Assembly (NCBI GenBank): GCA_910577335.1
Contig: CAJTMJ010000042.1
Location: 1 to 27,420 of the forward strand
Origin: an uncultured Duncaniella sp.
Lineage (GTDB): Bacteria; Bacteroidota; Bacteroidia; Bacteroidales; Muribaculaceae
Length of the DNA stretch: 27,420 bases
Direction: 5' to 3'
A model generated the notes under the pieces. The model did not search any database and had not been told where the DNA came from. It saw only the letters and a program-made list of their open reading frames with translations. Shown here piece by piece: positions 15,996-23,234 of the stretch (its first letter is position 1; every line of letters begins with the position of its first letter). The translations under genes were made by a program, and so were the position numbers.

Positions 15996-18455
15996 ATGAA
16001 TCTCCGCTGCATATTAACGTTCATCACTCTCCTACCCTTTCTCTTCGCACTTGCACAGCCGTCAGTACTGAATGTAAACCCGGCTTTCACCGCCGGTGAA
16101 ATGTCAGCCGACAGCACCCGTTTCACCTCCCTGCGTGAAGCCCTGCTGACCGCTGAAAAACTCCAGAAACAGTATTCCTACACTGAGTCATCACCGCTTA
16201 CCATCCGCATCTCCCCCTCTGTCTACTGGCTCGACGATCCCGATGACACGGCTGTCAGAAATCCGGCTCCCGGCAGCAATACGCCATTCGGTATGGAACT
16301 CACATTAAGCCACCTACGGCTTATAGGTCTTAGCGATAATCCCGAAGATGTGGTGATTGCCTGCAACCGTGGTCAGACCCAAGGTGCCAACGGCAATTTC
16401 ACCATGCTTCACCTTATGGGCGACGACATACAAGCCGAAAATCTTACTTTCGGCAACTATTGCAACGTGGATCTGATCTATCCCCGTGACCCCTCTCTCA
16501 ACCGCAAACGCCGTGAGGACGCCATCGTTCAGGCTCAGCTTGCCATCTGCGAAGGCGACCGTATAGTGGCACGAAACTGCCGCTTCATAAGCCGTCTGAA
16601 TCTCTGTCCGTTCGCAGGGGCAAAACGTGCGCTTTTCGACAATTGCTATTTCGAATGTACCGACGATGCTCTTTGCGGTACGGGTGTTTACTATCGCTGC
16701 CGGTTCACACTTTTCAGCGGCAAACCTTTTTATAACACCCAACTGCAAGGTGCCCGTTTCCTCGACTGCGACCTTCACGCCCTGACCTCGGGTCGGCAAT
16801 ATCTCGTGAAAGTTGGTAGTCAGGTGGCAATGGTGGATTGCCGGTGGACTTCCGATGACCCGAATCTGTATATCGGCTGGACACAGGATCCGACTGACGA
16901 CCTTCGCTCATATCAGCACAATATCTCGCTCAATGGAAAGCCTCTTTTCATCGACACCGAACACCCTTGGCTCACCGTTGACATGACCGGAAAACCGCTC
17001 CTTACCGCCTATAAAAACGGTGAAACATACAATATTTATAATCTCCTTAAAGGTAACGACGGCTGGAACCCGATGGCGCAGAACACATCTACCCTCCCAT
17101 CTCTCCCGACCCGACTCACACTGAACCTCAAGAAGGCTGAAATCGAAACCGGCAAGGATTCTATTTTTATAACTGCCAACCTCCCCGATGTAACTTGGCA
17201 GCTGTCGGAAACCGACAAGCCATTCATAAACTTAACCCCGGAATCCGATGGCAAATGCCTTATCAAAGGCTTGAACAACGGCGAGCAAAAACGCAACGTC
17301 ACACTGCTTGCCAAGACGCCTTCAGGACTCGAAGCCGCCTGCGTGGTGACAGTGAAACCACCGGTACTCCCGGCTCCTGAATTTACATCCAAACCTGTCA
17401 TTTCCCAGATCGGTGACACCCTGAATCTGAACTATCTTCTTGACTTAAAAGGTAGGGAAGACCTCTCGGAAATCACTTGGTTCCGTGCGAAATCCGCTGA
17501 CGGGACAGATGCTATACCTGTCGCCGTGACCCGCAACAACTCGCCAAAACGTTCTTATACCATAACAGAAGCTGATAACGGTTACTATATCATGGCTTCC
17601 GTTGCGCCCCGCCACATCCGCTCAAATTCCGGCTCTCCGCTTACCGCTATAACTGACCGCCCGGTTAAGACCGACACACCCCTTACCGAGATTCAAACTG
17701 ATTTCAGTGAATTTCCCACCGATCCGCAACTTAAACTCATACCCGGATTCTGGACTGTAGACGCCTTCAAACCTGCCGACACTAAAGAGTTTGACTGGAC
17801 ACCTGACCCTAAGAACGGATGGTATTACGGCACCGGAGTGGACGGAGCTTCAGGCATAAACGGACTTCTCCAAGCGTCGCGTGGCGCCAGACTCATTTAC
17901 AGTCCCGTTTCACATGATTACGGAGATATGGAGCTGACACTTATAGTAGATCCTTGTAAGAGCGCAGGACAGGGGTTCGGTAGTGCCACAGGACAATATA
18001 TGGATATATGTATCAAATTCGACCCCGAAACCCTCTCAGGCTATGCCCTACGCATCATACGCACACCTAAAAATGATAAAGCCGTAGACTTCCTGCTAAT
18101 GCGTTATGAAAACGGCATAGCAACCCCCATCTCATCACCCGTCTCAGCTATCTGCTACCGCAGCAACTGCAAAATCCACCTCTCCACCCACACCGCCGAT
18201 TTTGAGCAGGAAACACAACCCAACACCACAATCTTTACGGCAACAATAACCAACCTCTCACCACTCCCGGCACCCCATCATCCCAACCTCTCCACCGAAG
18301 TACATCTCCAAGCTACAGTCCCCCAAACCCAGCACGGCGGCATCTGCATCCAACACACCGGAAGCACCGGCGCCTCCGCCACCCTACTCCGACAAATCAA
18401 TGGACAATGGACAATTTTCTCAATTGACAATGGAAAATTGACAATGGAAAATTGA
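15996..18455 (+). CDS. Secreted parallel beta-helix protein with Ig-like and jellyroll-type C-terminal regions
   Basis: The 819-residue product has a signal peptide (cleavage after LFALAQ, near residue 21). Residues about 60-330 look like a pectin-lyase/pectinesterase-type right-handed beta-helix, with rungs such as IQAENLTFGNYCNVDLIYP, IVARNCRFIS, RALFDNCYFECTDDALCGTG and AMVDCRWTSDD. Two Ig-like stretches follow (about 370-455 and 460-555), then a LamG-like beta-sandwich (about 585-805, FWTVDAF through HLQATVPQ). A role in binding or cleaving glycans outside the cell is an inference; canonical pectinesterase residues are not clear. The last 15 or so codons come from the CAATGGA/CAATTGA repeats that fill the next 200 nt, so the C-terminus may have been extended by repeat growth. 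Confidence 0.7.
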   Translation: MNLRCILTFITLLPFLFALAQPSVLNVNPAFTAGEMSADSTRFTSLREALLTAEKLQKQYSYTESSPLTIRISPSVYWLDDPDDTAVRNPAPGSNTPFGMELTLSHLRLIGLSDNPEDVVIACNRGQTQGANGNFTMLHLMGDDIQAENLTFGNYCNVDLIYPRDPSLNRKRREDAIVQAQLAICEGDRIVARNCRFISRLNLCPFAGAKRALFDNCYFECTDDALCGTGVYYRCRFTLFSGKPFYNTQLQGARFLDCDLHALTSGRQYLVKVGSQVAMVDCRWTSDDPNLYIGWTQDPTDDLRSYQHNISLNGKPLFIDTEHPWLTVDMTGKPLLTAYKNGETYNIYNLLKGNDGWNPMAQNTSTLPSLPTRLTLNLKKAEIETGKDSIFITANLPDVTWQLSETDKPFINLTPESDGKCLIKGLNNGEQKRNVTLLAKTPSGLEAACVVTVKPPVLPAPEFTSKPVISQIGDTLNLNYLLDLKGREDLSEITWFRAKSADGTDAIPVAVTRNNSPKRSYTITEADNGYYIMASVAPRHIRSNSGSPLTAITDRPVKTDTPLTEIQTDFSEFPTDPQLKLIPGFWTVDAFKPADTKEFDWTPDPKNGWYYGTGVDGASGINGLLQASRGARLIYSPVSHDYGDMELTLIVDPCKSAGQGFGSATGQYMDICIKFDPETLSGYALRIIRTPKNDKAVDFLLMRYENGIATPISSPVSAICYRSNCKIHLSTHTADFEQETQPNTTIFTATITNLSPLPAPHHPNLSTEVHLQATVPQTQHGGICIQHTGSTGASATLLRQINGQWTIFSIDNGKLTMEN

Positions 18456-18461
18456 CAATTA

Positions 18462-18505
18462 AAAATGGACAGTTGACAATTATTACACTGTCAACTGTCC
18501 ATTTT
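18462..18505. terminator. 17-bp-stem hairpin, bidirectional terminator candidate
   Basis: AAAATGGACAGTTGACA pairs perfectly with TGTCAACTGTCCATTTT around a 10-nt loop. T tracts end the stem on both strands, and the element lies between the convergent beta-helix and frr genes, as expected for a shared terminator. It is built from the same repeat family as its surroundings. Confidence 0.7.
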
Positions 18506-18548
18506 CTATTGTAAATATTAACTACCAATCGTCAATTGGACTTTCAAT

Positions 18549-18577
18549 CCTTTACAGAGCAAAGGAGCAAAGTCGAT
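18549..18577. repeat. Direct repeat copy 1 (CAGAGCAAAG type)
   Basis: Near-identical to 18604-18631: both share TTACAGAGCAAAG, then AGCAAAG and CGAT. The spacing between starts is 55 nt. No known element was recognised. Confidence 0.7.
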
Positions 18578-18603
18578 GAATCGATTGAAAAAAATTGTCA
18601 ATT

Positions 18604-18631
18604 CCTTACAGAGCAAAGCAGCAAAGCCGAT
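18604..18631. repeat. Direct repeat copy 2 (CAGAGCAAAG type)
   Basis: Second copy of the repeat at 18549-18577, with a few substitutions (GGAGC to GCAGC, GTCGAT to GCCGAT) and one missing T. Each copy is flanked by the GTCAATT-type heptamers. Confidence 0.7.
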
Positions 18632-18674
18632 AAGTCAACTGTCAATTGTCAATTGAATAACTGTCAATTGTCAA

Positions 18675-19232
18675 TTACACCGTAAGTATTTCCTTCTCTT
18701 TTGCGGCGAAGAGTTCGTCGATCTTTTTGAGGTACTTGTCGTGGAGCTTCTGAACGTCATTTTCAGCGTCCTTCGACACATCCTCGCTCATTCCTTGTTT
18801 CACAGCCTTCTTAAGACCTTCGATAGCGTCACGACGGGCATTGCGCACTGAAACCTTGGCATTTTCAGCCTCGGCTTTCGACTGCTTAACCAACGAACGG
18901 CGACGTTCCTCGGTCAACGGCGGGATAGAGATACGGATTATTTCACCATTGTTCTCGGGAGTGATGCCAAGTTCTGAATTGATGATAGCCTTCTCAATCT
19001 CCTTGAACATAGGTTTTTCCCATGGGGTTATAGTGATGGTACGAGCGTCAGGAACAGAGATATTAGCCACCTGTGAGATAGGCACATTAGTACCATAGTA
19101 GCTCACACGTATAGCGTCAAGAATCTTCGGGTTGGCTTTACCGGCACGGATATGCGCAAGCGCTTCATCAAGATAAGCCACTGCCATCTCCATTTTTTCT
19201 TCGGCGGGATTAAGGTAATCTGAGGGTTCCAT
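18675..19232 (-). CDS. frr: Ribosome recycling factor
   Basis: Splits post-termination 70S complexes together with EF-G. The 185-residue length and motifs are standard: LDEALAHIRAGKANP at 22-36, YYGTNVPISQVANISVPDARTI, ITPWEKPMFKEIEKAI, and ISIPPLTEERRRSLVKQ near 106-122, followed by the long helical hairpin. It lies 34 nt after pyrH, a widely conserved gene pair. Its stop codon overlaps the end of the repeat cluster. Confidence 0.97.
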   Translation of the reverse strand: MEPSDYLNPAEEKMEMAVAYLDEALAHIRAGKANPKILDAIRVSYYGTNVPISQVANISVPDARTITITPWEKPMFKEIEKAIINSELGITPENNGEIIRISIPPLTEERRRSLVKQSKAEAENAKVSVRNARRDAIEGLKKAVKQGMSEDVSKDAENDVQKLHDKYLKKIDELFAAKEKEILTV

Positions 19233-19266
19233 AATTAGTATGTATTAGGTTGATTAATTTGCGTGA

Positions 19267-19977
19267 TTAATATACCAACGTGCCTATCGGCTCGCCATCG
19301 ATAACCTTGGCAAGATTGCCTACGGTATCCATGTCAAACACGACGATAGGGAGATGATTTTCCTTGCAAAGAGCAGTGGCGGTGAGATCCATAACCTTCA
19401 AGCCGCGGTTGTACACCTCATCGTAAGTGATTTCAGTAAATTTGGTCGCAGTCGGATCTTTCTCAGGATCGGCTGTGTAGATACCGTCAACACGTGTGCC
19501 CTTGAGCATCACATCGGCACCTACCTCGATGCCTCTGAGAGCGCTGCCGGTATCGGTGGTAAAGAACGGATTGCCTGTGCCGCCAGCTATGATAGCCACT
19601 TCCCTGCGTTCCATAGCCTCAATGGCACGGACATTGGAATAATGCTCACCGATGGGGAACATGTTGATGGCGGTAAACACCCTCGCAGGCTGCCCTATGG
19701 CTTCAAGAGCTGACGAAAGAGCAAGCGAATTGATGACAGTGGCAAGCATACCCATCTGGTCACCCTTCACACGGTTAAAGCCTTTGGCTGCACCTGAAAG
19801 ACCGCGGAAAATATTACCGCCCCCTATCACGATAGCCACTTCAACACCCTTGCCGACAATCTCCATGATCTGTCGGGCATAGTCATTCAAACGTTCGGTA
19901 TCTATACCGTAACCTTGCTTTCCCATCAGCGACTCGCCGCTGAGCTTAAGCAACACTCGCTTATATTTGGTACTCAT
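19267..19977 (-). CDS. pyrH: Uridylate kinase
   Basis: Hexameric bacterial UMP kinase that makes UDP for pyrimidine nucleotides, regulated by GTP and UTP in known members. The 236 residues show KRVLLKLSGESLMG (6-19), VIGGGNIFRG (50-59), the KGDQMGMLATVINSLAL segment (71-87), GGTGNPFFTTDT (136-147) and a VMDLTA motif. It is first in the pyrH-frr operon behind a TACCTTTG box at 20013-20020. Confidence 0.97.
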   Translation of the reverse strand: MSTKYKRVLLKLSGESLMGKQGYGIDTERLNDYARQIMEIVGKGVEVAIVIGGGNIFRGLSGAAKGFNRVKGDQMGMLATVINSLALSSALEAIGQPARVFTAINMFPIGEHYSNVRAIEAMERREVAIIAGGTGNPFFTTDTGSALRGIEVGADVMLKGTRVDGIYTADPEKDPTATKFTEITYDEVYNRGLKVMDLTATALCKENHLPIVVFDMDTVGNLAKVIDGEPIGTLVY

Positions 19978-20012
19978 ATATTAATTTATTCCTATTTATA
20001 TTATCCTAAGAA

Positions 20013-20020
20013 CAAAGGTA
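20013..20020 (-). promoter_or_regulatory. -7 promoter box of pyrH-frr
   Basis: TACCTTTG matches TAnnTTTG and gives a leader of about 30 nt. No -33 TTTG at the usual spacing. Confidence 0.5.
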
Positions 20021-20123
20021 ATCATAAAAATCCAAATTTTTTCTCGCTTGCAAACTTTTTCAAAAAATTTTCACCAATAAACCGACACAAACATCCCTAC
20101 GAGTATTGAAACAACCTTCCTCT

Positions 20124-20645
20124 CTATTCTAATTTGACAAAGGCCCTGTCAGCCGTACCTACTGAATTAGGATGCGGAGATGGCGGATTTACGCATGGTA
20201 TCCGATCTACGTTTGACGTTTGATTTACGTTTGAGCGTTGATTTACGTTTGACATCCGTTTTACGTATGACGGCTGATTAGGAATTTCTGCCTTGGGGGC
20301 AACATCATCCTTGACAATTTCCATCTGTTCCGAATTATTTATCTTATTGTCATTAGCCTTTTGTTCCGCCAGTTTCTTTTCACGGCGGCGTGCGGCATTT
20401 TCACGGGCACGTTCCGAGCGAGCTACAGCCTTTTCAACTTCAGGCAACAGGAGCGCATATACCAATTTCACCTCCTTGCTGCGAACCCCCAACATCACAT
20501 CTTTCCCGCCGAGGAAAAGGTCTATCATTCCCATCACAATCCCTATCCCGTCAAGGAAATAAGGGTCAATGCATCGGAATGCGTTAATCACTCGTTTATT
20601 AAATTCCTCATAAGCCTTTTTCGACATCTGTTTAGTAGTTCTCAT
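20124..20645 (-). CDS. Hypothetical protein with C-terminal hexapeptide repeats
   Basis: I do not recognise a named family. The 173-residue product has an N-terminal region (about 8-60, YEEFNKRVINAFRCIDPYFLDG and LFLGGKDVML), a charged helix (about 70-98, many Arg, Lys, Glu and Ala, possibly coiled coil) and a low-complexity tail. The tail has six-residue repeats at about 126-153: SYVKRM, SNVNQR, SNVNQT, SNVDRI, PCVN. Such tails occur in mobile-element or replication-associated proteins of Bacteroidales, but that is only an impression. It follows the KilA-N gene by 86 nt and has its own TATCTTTG box at 20680-20687. Confidence 0.55.
   Translation of the reverse strand: MRTTKQMSKKAYEEFNKRVINAFRCIDPYFLDGIGIVMGMIDLFLGGKDVMLGVRSKEVKLVYALLLPEVEKAVARSERARENAARRREKKLAEQKANDNKINNSEQMEIVKDDVAPKAEIPNQPSYVKRMSNVNQRSNVNQTSNVDRIPCVNPPSPHPNSVGTADRAFVKLE
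20187..20270 (-). repeat. 18-bp tandem repeats inside a coding region
   Basis: About four and a half imperfect 18-nt units (plus-strand theme TTTACGTTTGA) encode the Ser-Asn-Val-Asn-type hexapeptides. The copy number is likely to vary between strains. Confidence 0.7.
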
Positions 20646-20679
20646 AGCATTAAAATTCTAAGTTTAAATAAGTTCTATG

Positions 20680-20687
20680 CAAAGATA
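20680..20687 (-). promoter_or_regulatory. -7 promoter box of the hexapeptide-repeat gene
   Basis: TATCTTTG matches TAnnTTTG, about 35 nt before the ATG. The upstream TTTG is only 15 nt away, shorter than usual. Confidence 0.4.
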
Positions 20688-20731
20688 CTACCCCCACATC
20701 CCCAAAACAGTGCGAAAAATTCAATTTAACA

Positions 20732-21547
20732 CTAAAAAATTTTTTTTTTAAGCAACCTTCTATCGATGTCCCCGCTTTCGAGAATACCCATCTGGTGTAT
20801 GGCAATCCTATTGAGCTTTATCAACCGCTCCGATTGCGGAAGCCCCTGTTCAATAAACACAGCATTTAGATTCTCCATGTTAGAGAGGCATATCAGTTCA
20901 TTTATAGAGGCGTAATCACGAATATTACCTTTTAGAGCAGGATTGGCTTCTCGCCATTGTTTTGCAGTCATACCAAACATTGCCATATTAAGCACATCTG
21001 CTTCATTTGCATAAATAACACTTGCTTGTGCTTTTGTAATTTCGGCAGGAATGAGATTATGTTTTATGGCATCTGTATGAATACGATAATTTATTTTTGA
21101 CAACTCACGTTTTGCAGACCAGCCAATAAGATGTTGCTCTTCCTCTTTTAGGCGCTGAAATTCTTTAACAATATAAATTTTAAATTCAGGACTTATCCAC
21201 ATTGCAAACTCAAAAGCAATATCTTTATGGGCATAGGTTCCCCCATAACGACCAGCTTTTGCCTGTAATGATATGGCGTTGGTTCTTGCGACGAATTCCT
21301 TCACGCTTATTTTGAAACTGTTAAGACCTGATTGATTTTTAATTATGGCGAATTCGCCATAATTAAAATCACGATTGTATACTTTTTCCCAGATTCCAAT
21401 GAACTCCAATGTGTTACGATTACGTAACCAATCAGTAATGAAAAAGTCTCCATCTTTTGCTTTTAACATATCAGTAAGGCAGATATAGTCCTCTCCATTT
21501 ACTTTCAAGACATTGATCTCTGTGTCTTTTACTGTTATTTTTGTCAT
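20732..21547 (-). CDS. KilA-N domain protein
   Basis: The KilA-N domain is a DNA-binding module found in phages, large DNA viruses and bacterial accessory regions. The 271-residue product has the typical run VNGEDYICLTDMLKAKDG, then FFITDWLRNRNTLEFIGIWE, FKISVKEFV, and GRYGGTYAHKDIAFEFAMWISPEF at about 90-113. The C-terminal part (about 130-271) includes FGMTAKQWREANP and a helical NRIAIHQMGIL segment. I start at the ATG at 21547 because the domain begins directly after it and a promoter lies at 21645-21676. A longer start at 21730 would add 61 residues with no resemblance to the family. The gene is AT-richer than its neighbours, in keeping with transfer. Confidence 0.8.
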   Translation of the reverse strand: MTKITVKDTEINVLKVNGEDYICLTDMLKAKDGDFFITDWLRNRNTLEFIGIWEKVYNRDFNYGEFAIIKNQSGLNSFKISVKEFVARTNAISLQAKAGRYGGTYAHKDIAFEFAMWISPEFKIYIVKEFQRLKEEEQHLIGWSAKRELSKINYRIHTDAIKHNLIPAEITKAQASVIYANEADVLNMAMFGMTAKQWREANPALKGNIRDYASINELICLSNMENLNAVFIEQGLPQSERLIKLNRIAIHQMGILESGDIDRRLLKKKIF

Positions 21548-21644
21548 GCTGTTAATTATATTGAATTCGATATATTCACTATGAAAAGCTCTACTTTTTC
21601 CAATAATCCATGATATCTGTGAAGTTACAGAGTCTTTTATTTCG

Positions 21645-21676
21645 CAAATATAATCATTTTCAGCGAGTTGGTCAAT
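21645..21676 (-). promoter_or_regulatory. Promoter of the KilA-N gene
   Basis: ATTG at 21673-21676, a 20-nt spacer and TATATTTG at 21645-21652 on the minus strand. This places the transcription start downstream of the 21730 ATG and leaves a leader of about 90 nt to the 21547 start. Confidence 0.5.
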
Positions 21677-21850
21677 AAGCTGAAAATAATATAAGCAATC
21701 ATTATCTACGTTATCTAACAATGTCACCAAGCGACATTGGTGCTCCCTTTGGCTTTTATGTTACAGATATTTTAAGTTAAAATAGTAACAATTCAATTTC
21801 AAATCTTTTACAATATGGTTACACTGTTTTTTATTTAATATTTTTATTAT

Positions 21851-21858
21851 TAAATTTG
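21851..21858 (+). promoter_or_regulatory. -7 promoter box of the response-regulator gene
   Basis: TAAATTTG matches TAnnTTTG in a very AT-rich stretch, with a leader of about 35 nt to the GTG start. No -33 TTTG at the normal distance. Confidence 0.5.
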
Positions 21859-21897
21859 CATATACTTTTAGCAACCTAATCCAACAATCGCGTAAAA

Positions 21898-22605
21898 GTG
21901 AATTTCGACTCTTCGGCATATTCCATATTAGTGGTTGATAATGATGACAATATCCAATCGCTCCTCAAGCTGAACCTCCAGACGGAAGGTTACAGGGTTG
22001 AGGTGCGCAATTCTGCCGAGGAAGCTCTTACCGACAATCTTGAATCCTACCGTCTGGTCATAACCGAAGTATCACTACCCGGCGAAATCGACGGATGGGA
22101 ATTTGTGGACAGGATGAAGGAAAGCCGTCTCACCGCCAATATCCCGGTGATGTTCTGCACCACCCACGACAGTGAAAACGACATCATACGAGGTCTCAAT
22201 GCCGGTGCCGACGATTACATTGTAAAGCCCTTCTCACTGCGTGAGATGATGGCGAGAGTCCGCTCGGTGCTACGACGCCACCGCAACATGGCTCCCCAAT
22301 CCACCCTCCACACCATTGAATACCGCACACTCATACTGAATGTGGATGCGCACACGCTCCTTATCGACGGTGAGTCAGTGTCGCTCTCCCCGACAGAATT
22401 TTCAATCCTGACATTCCTGCTGCGCTCTCGCAACAAGCTTTTCTCACGTGAGGAAATCTTCAACAGCGCATGGTCCGGCGAAGAGATGACCAACCCGAGA
22501 ATGGTGGATGTCAACATCTCCCGTCTGCGCAAAAAACTGCTGAACTACGGCAGCAATATAGTCAACCGCTCAGGGCTTGGCTACGGATTCATGGATAAAG
22601 AATAA
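21898..22605 (+). CDS. OmpR/PhoB-family response regulator lacking the phosphoacceptor Asp
   Basis: The 235-residue product has a receiver domain (about 9-125) and a winged-helix DNA-binding domain (about 140-232; LSPTEFSILTFLLRSRNKLFSREE and VDVNISRLRKKL). In the receiver, Thr88 and Lys110 (DDYIVKPF) are kept. The phosphoacceptor position in VITEVSLPG is Glu57, not Asp, and the acidic pair is Asp14-Asn15 instead of Asp-Asp. Normal His-to-Asp phosphotransfer therefore looks unlikely, and Glu may mimic an active state. No histidine kinase is adjacent. Translation starts with GTG, the only start that gives a whole receiver. rnhB follows after 17 nt and is probably co-transcribed. Confidence 0.88.
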   Translation: MNFDSSAYSILVVDNDDNIQSLLKLNLQTEGYRVEVRNSAEEALTDNLESYRLVITEVSLPGEIDGWEFVDRMKESRLTANIPVMFCTTHDSENDIIRGLNAGADDYIVKPFSLREMMARVRSVLRRHRNMAPQSTLHTIEYRTLILNVDAHTLLIDGESVSLSPTEFSILTFLLRSRNKLFSREEIFNSAWSGEEMTNPRMVDVNISRLRKKLLNYGSNIVNRSGLGYGFMDKE

Positions 22606-22622
22606 TCCCCCACATCTGTTTT

Positions 22623-23210
22623 ATGGCTAAAATACCCTTACCGTCATCATCCACTCCGTTCATGCTTGAAGCCGGCTGCGATGAAGCCGGGCGCGGGTGT
22701 CTTGCCGGACCTGTATGTGCCGCTGCAGTGATATTGCCTGACGGATATACCCATCCGCTACTCGATGATTCTAAAAAACTTACCGAAAAACAGCGTGAGG
22801 AACTGCGCCCCATCATCGAGCGTGACGCTGTGGCATGGGGTGTGGCTATGGTAGATAACAATAAGATAGACGAAATCAACATCCTCAACGCCTCCATTCT
22901 CGCCATGCACCTCGCCCTTGACAAACTCGATGTGACACCGGGGCAAATAGTGGTTGACGGCAACCGATTCAAACCCTATCGTGACATACCGCATCAGACC
23001 GTAGTTAAGGGTGACGGCAAATTAGGCAACATAGCCGCCGCATCGATACTTGCCAAAACACACCGTGACGAATTTATGCGCAATGCGGCAAAAATCTACC
23101 CCGGATATAACTGGGAAATAAACAAGGGATACCCCACGAAGGATCATCGTGCGGCAATAGCCCGCATAGGCACCACGCCCCTTCACAGGCTCACATTCAA
23201 ACTCATCTGA
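22623..23210 (+). CDS. rnhB: Ribonuclease HII
   Basis: Removes RNA from RNA-DNA hybrids and single ribonucleotides misincorporated in DNA. The 195 residues carry the active-site EAGCDEAGRGCLAGPV (Asp20, Glu21), LDDSKKLTEKQRE near 42-54, VDGN with its Asp near 110, and the C-terminal AAASILAKTHRDEFM motif. Length is standard. It is the second gene after the atypical response regulator and is convergent with the plug-domain gene (23 nt apart). Confidence 0.96.
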   Translation: MAKIPLPSSSTPFMLEAGCDEAGRGCLAGPVCAAAVILPDGYTHPLLDDSKKLTEKQREELRPIIERDAVAWGVAMVDNNKIDEINILNASILAMHLALDKLDVTPGQIVVDGNRFKPYRDIPHQTVVKGDGKLGNIAAASILAKTHRDEFMRNAAKIYPGYNWEINKGYPTKDHRAAIARIGTTPLHRLTFKLI

Positions 23211-23213
23211 CTT

Positions 23214-23234
23214 AGAGGTTGTTTAATAACCTCT
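23214..23234. terminator. Possible small bidirectional terminator
   Basis: AGAGGTT and AACCTCT form a 7-bp stem around a 7-nt loop between the convergent rnhB and plug-domain genes. It lacks a long T tract, so it is tentative. Confidence 0.35.

Larger units (their letters stand above)
18400..18678. repeat. Cluster of short CAATTGA/GTCAATT-type repeats
   Basis: About 280 nt are dominated by imperfect heptamers of the type GTCAATT, CAATTGA and CAATGGA. They occur in tandem at both edges (for example TGTCAATTGTCAATTG at 18640-18655 and 18662-18677) and run from the coding end of the beta-helix gene into the frr stop codon. No coding potential is visible between the genes. The array fills the gap between convergent genes and includes the hairpin and direct repeats listed separately. 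Confidence 0.85.

Noticed and set aside
18400..18678. CRISPR array
   Set aside because: Units are 7 nt and imperfect, with no regular 28-37-nt repeats separated by unique spacers, and no cas genes are present.
21548..21730. 61-residue N-terminal extension of the KilA-N protein
   Set aside because: It lacks family resemblance, and a promoter with 20-nt spacing at 21645-21676 lies inside it, so the 21547 start is preferred.
22445..22460. CACGTG-centred palindrome in the response-regulator gene as a second parS
   Set aside because: Flanks read TTTCT-CACGTG-AGGAA and do not fit TGTTNCACGTGNAACA; it is coding sequence for a normal winged-helix stretch.
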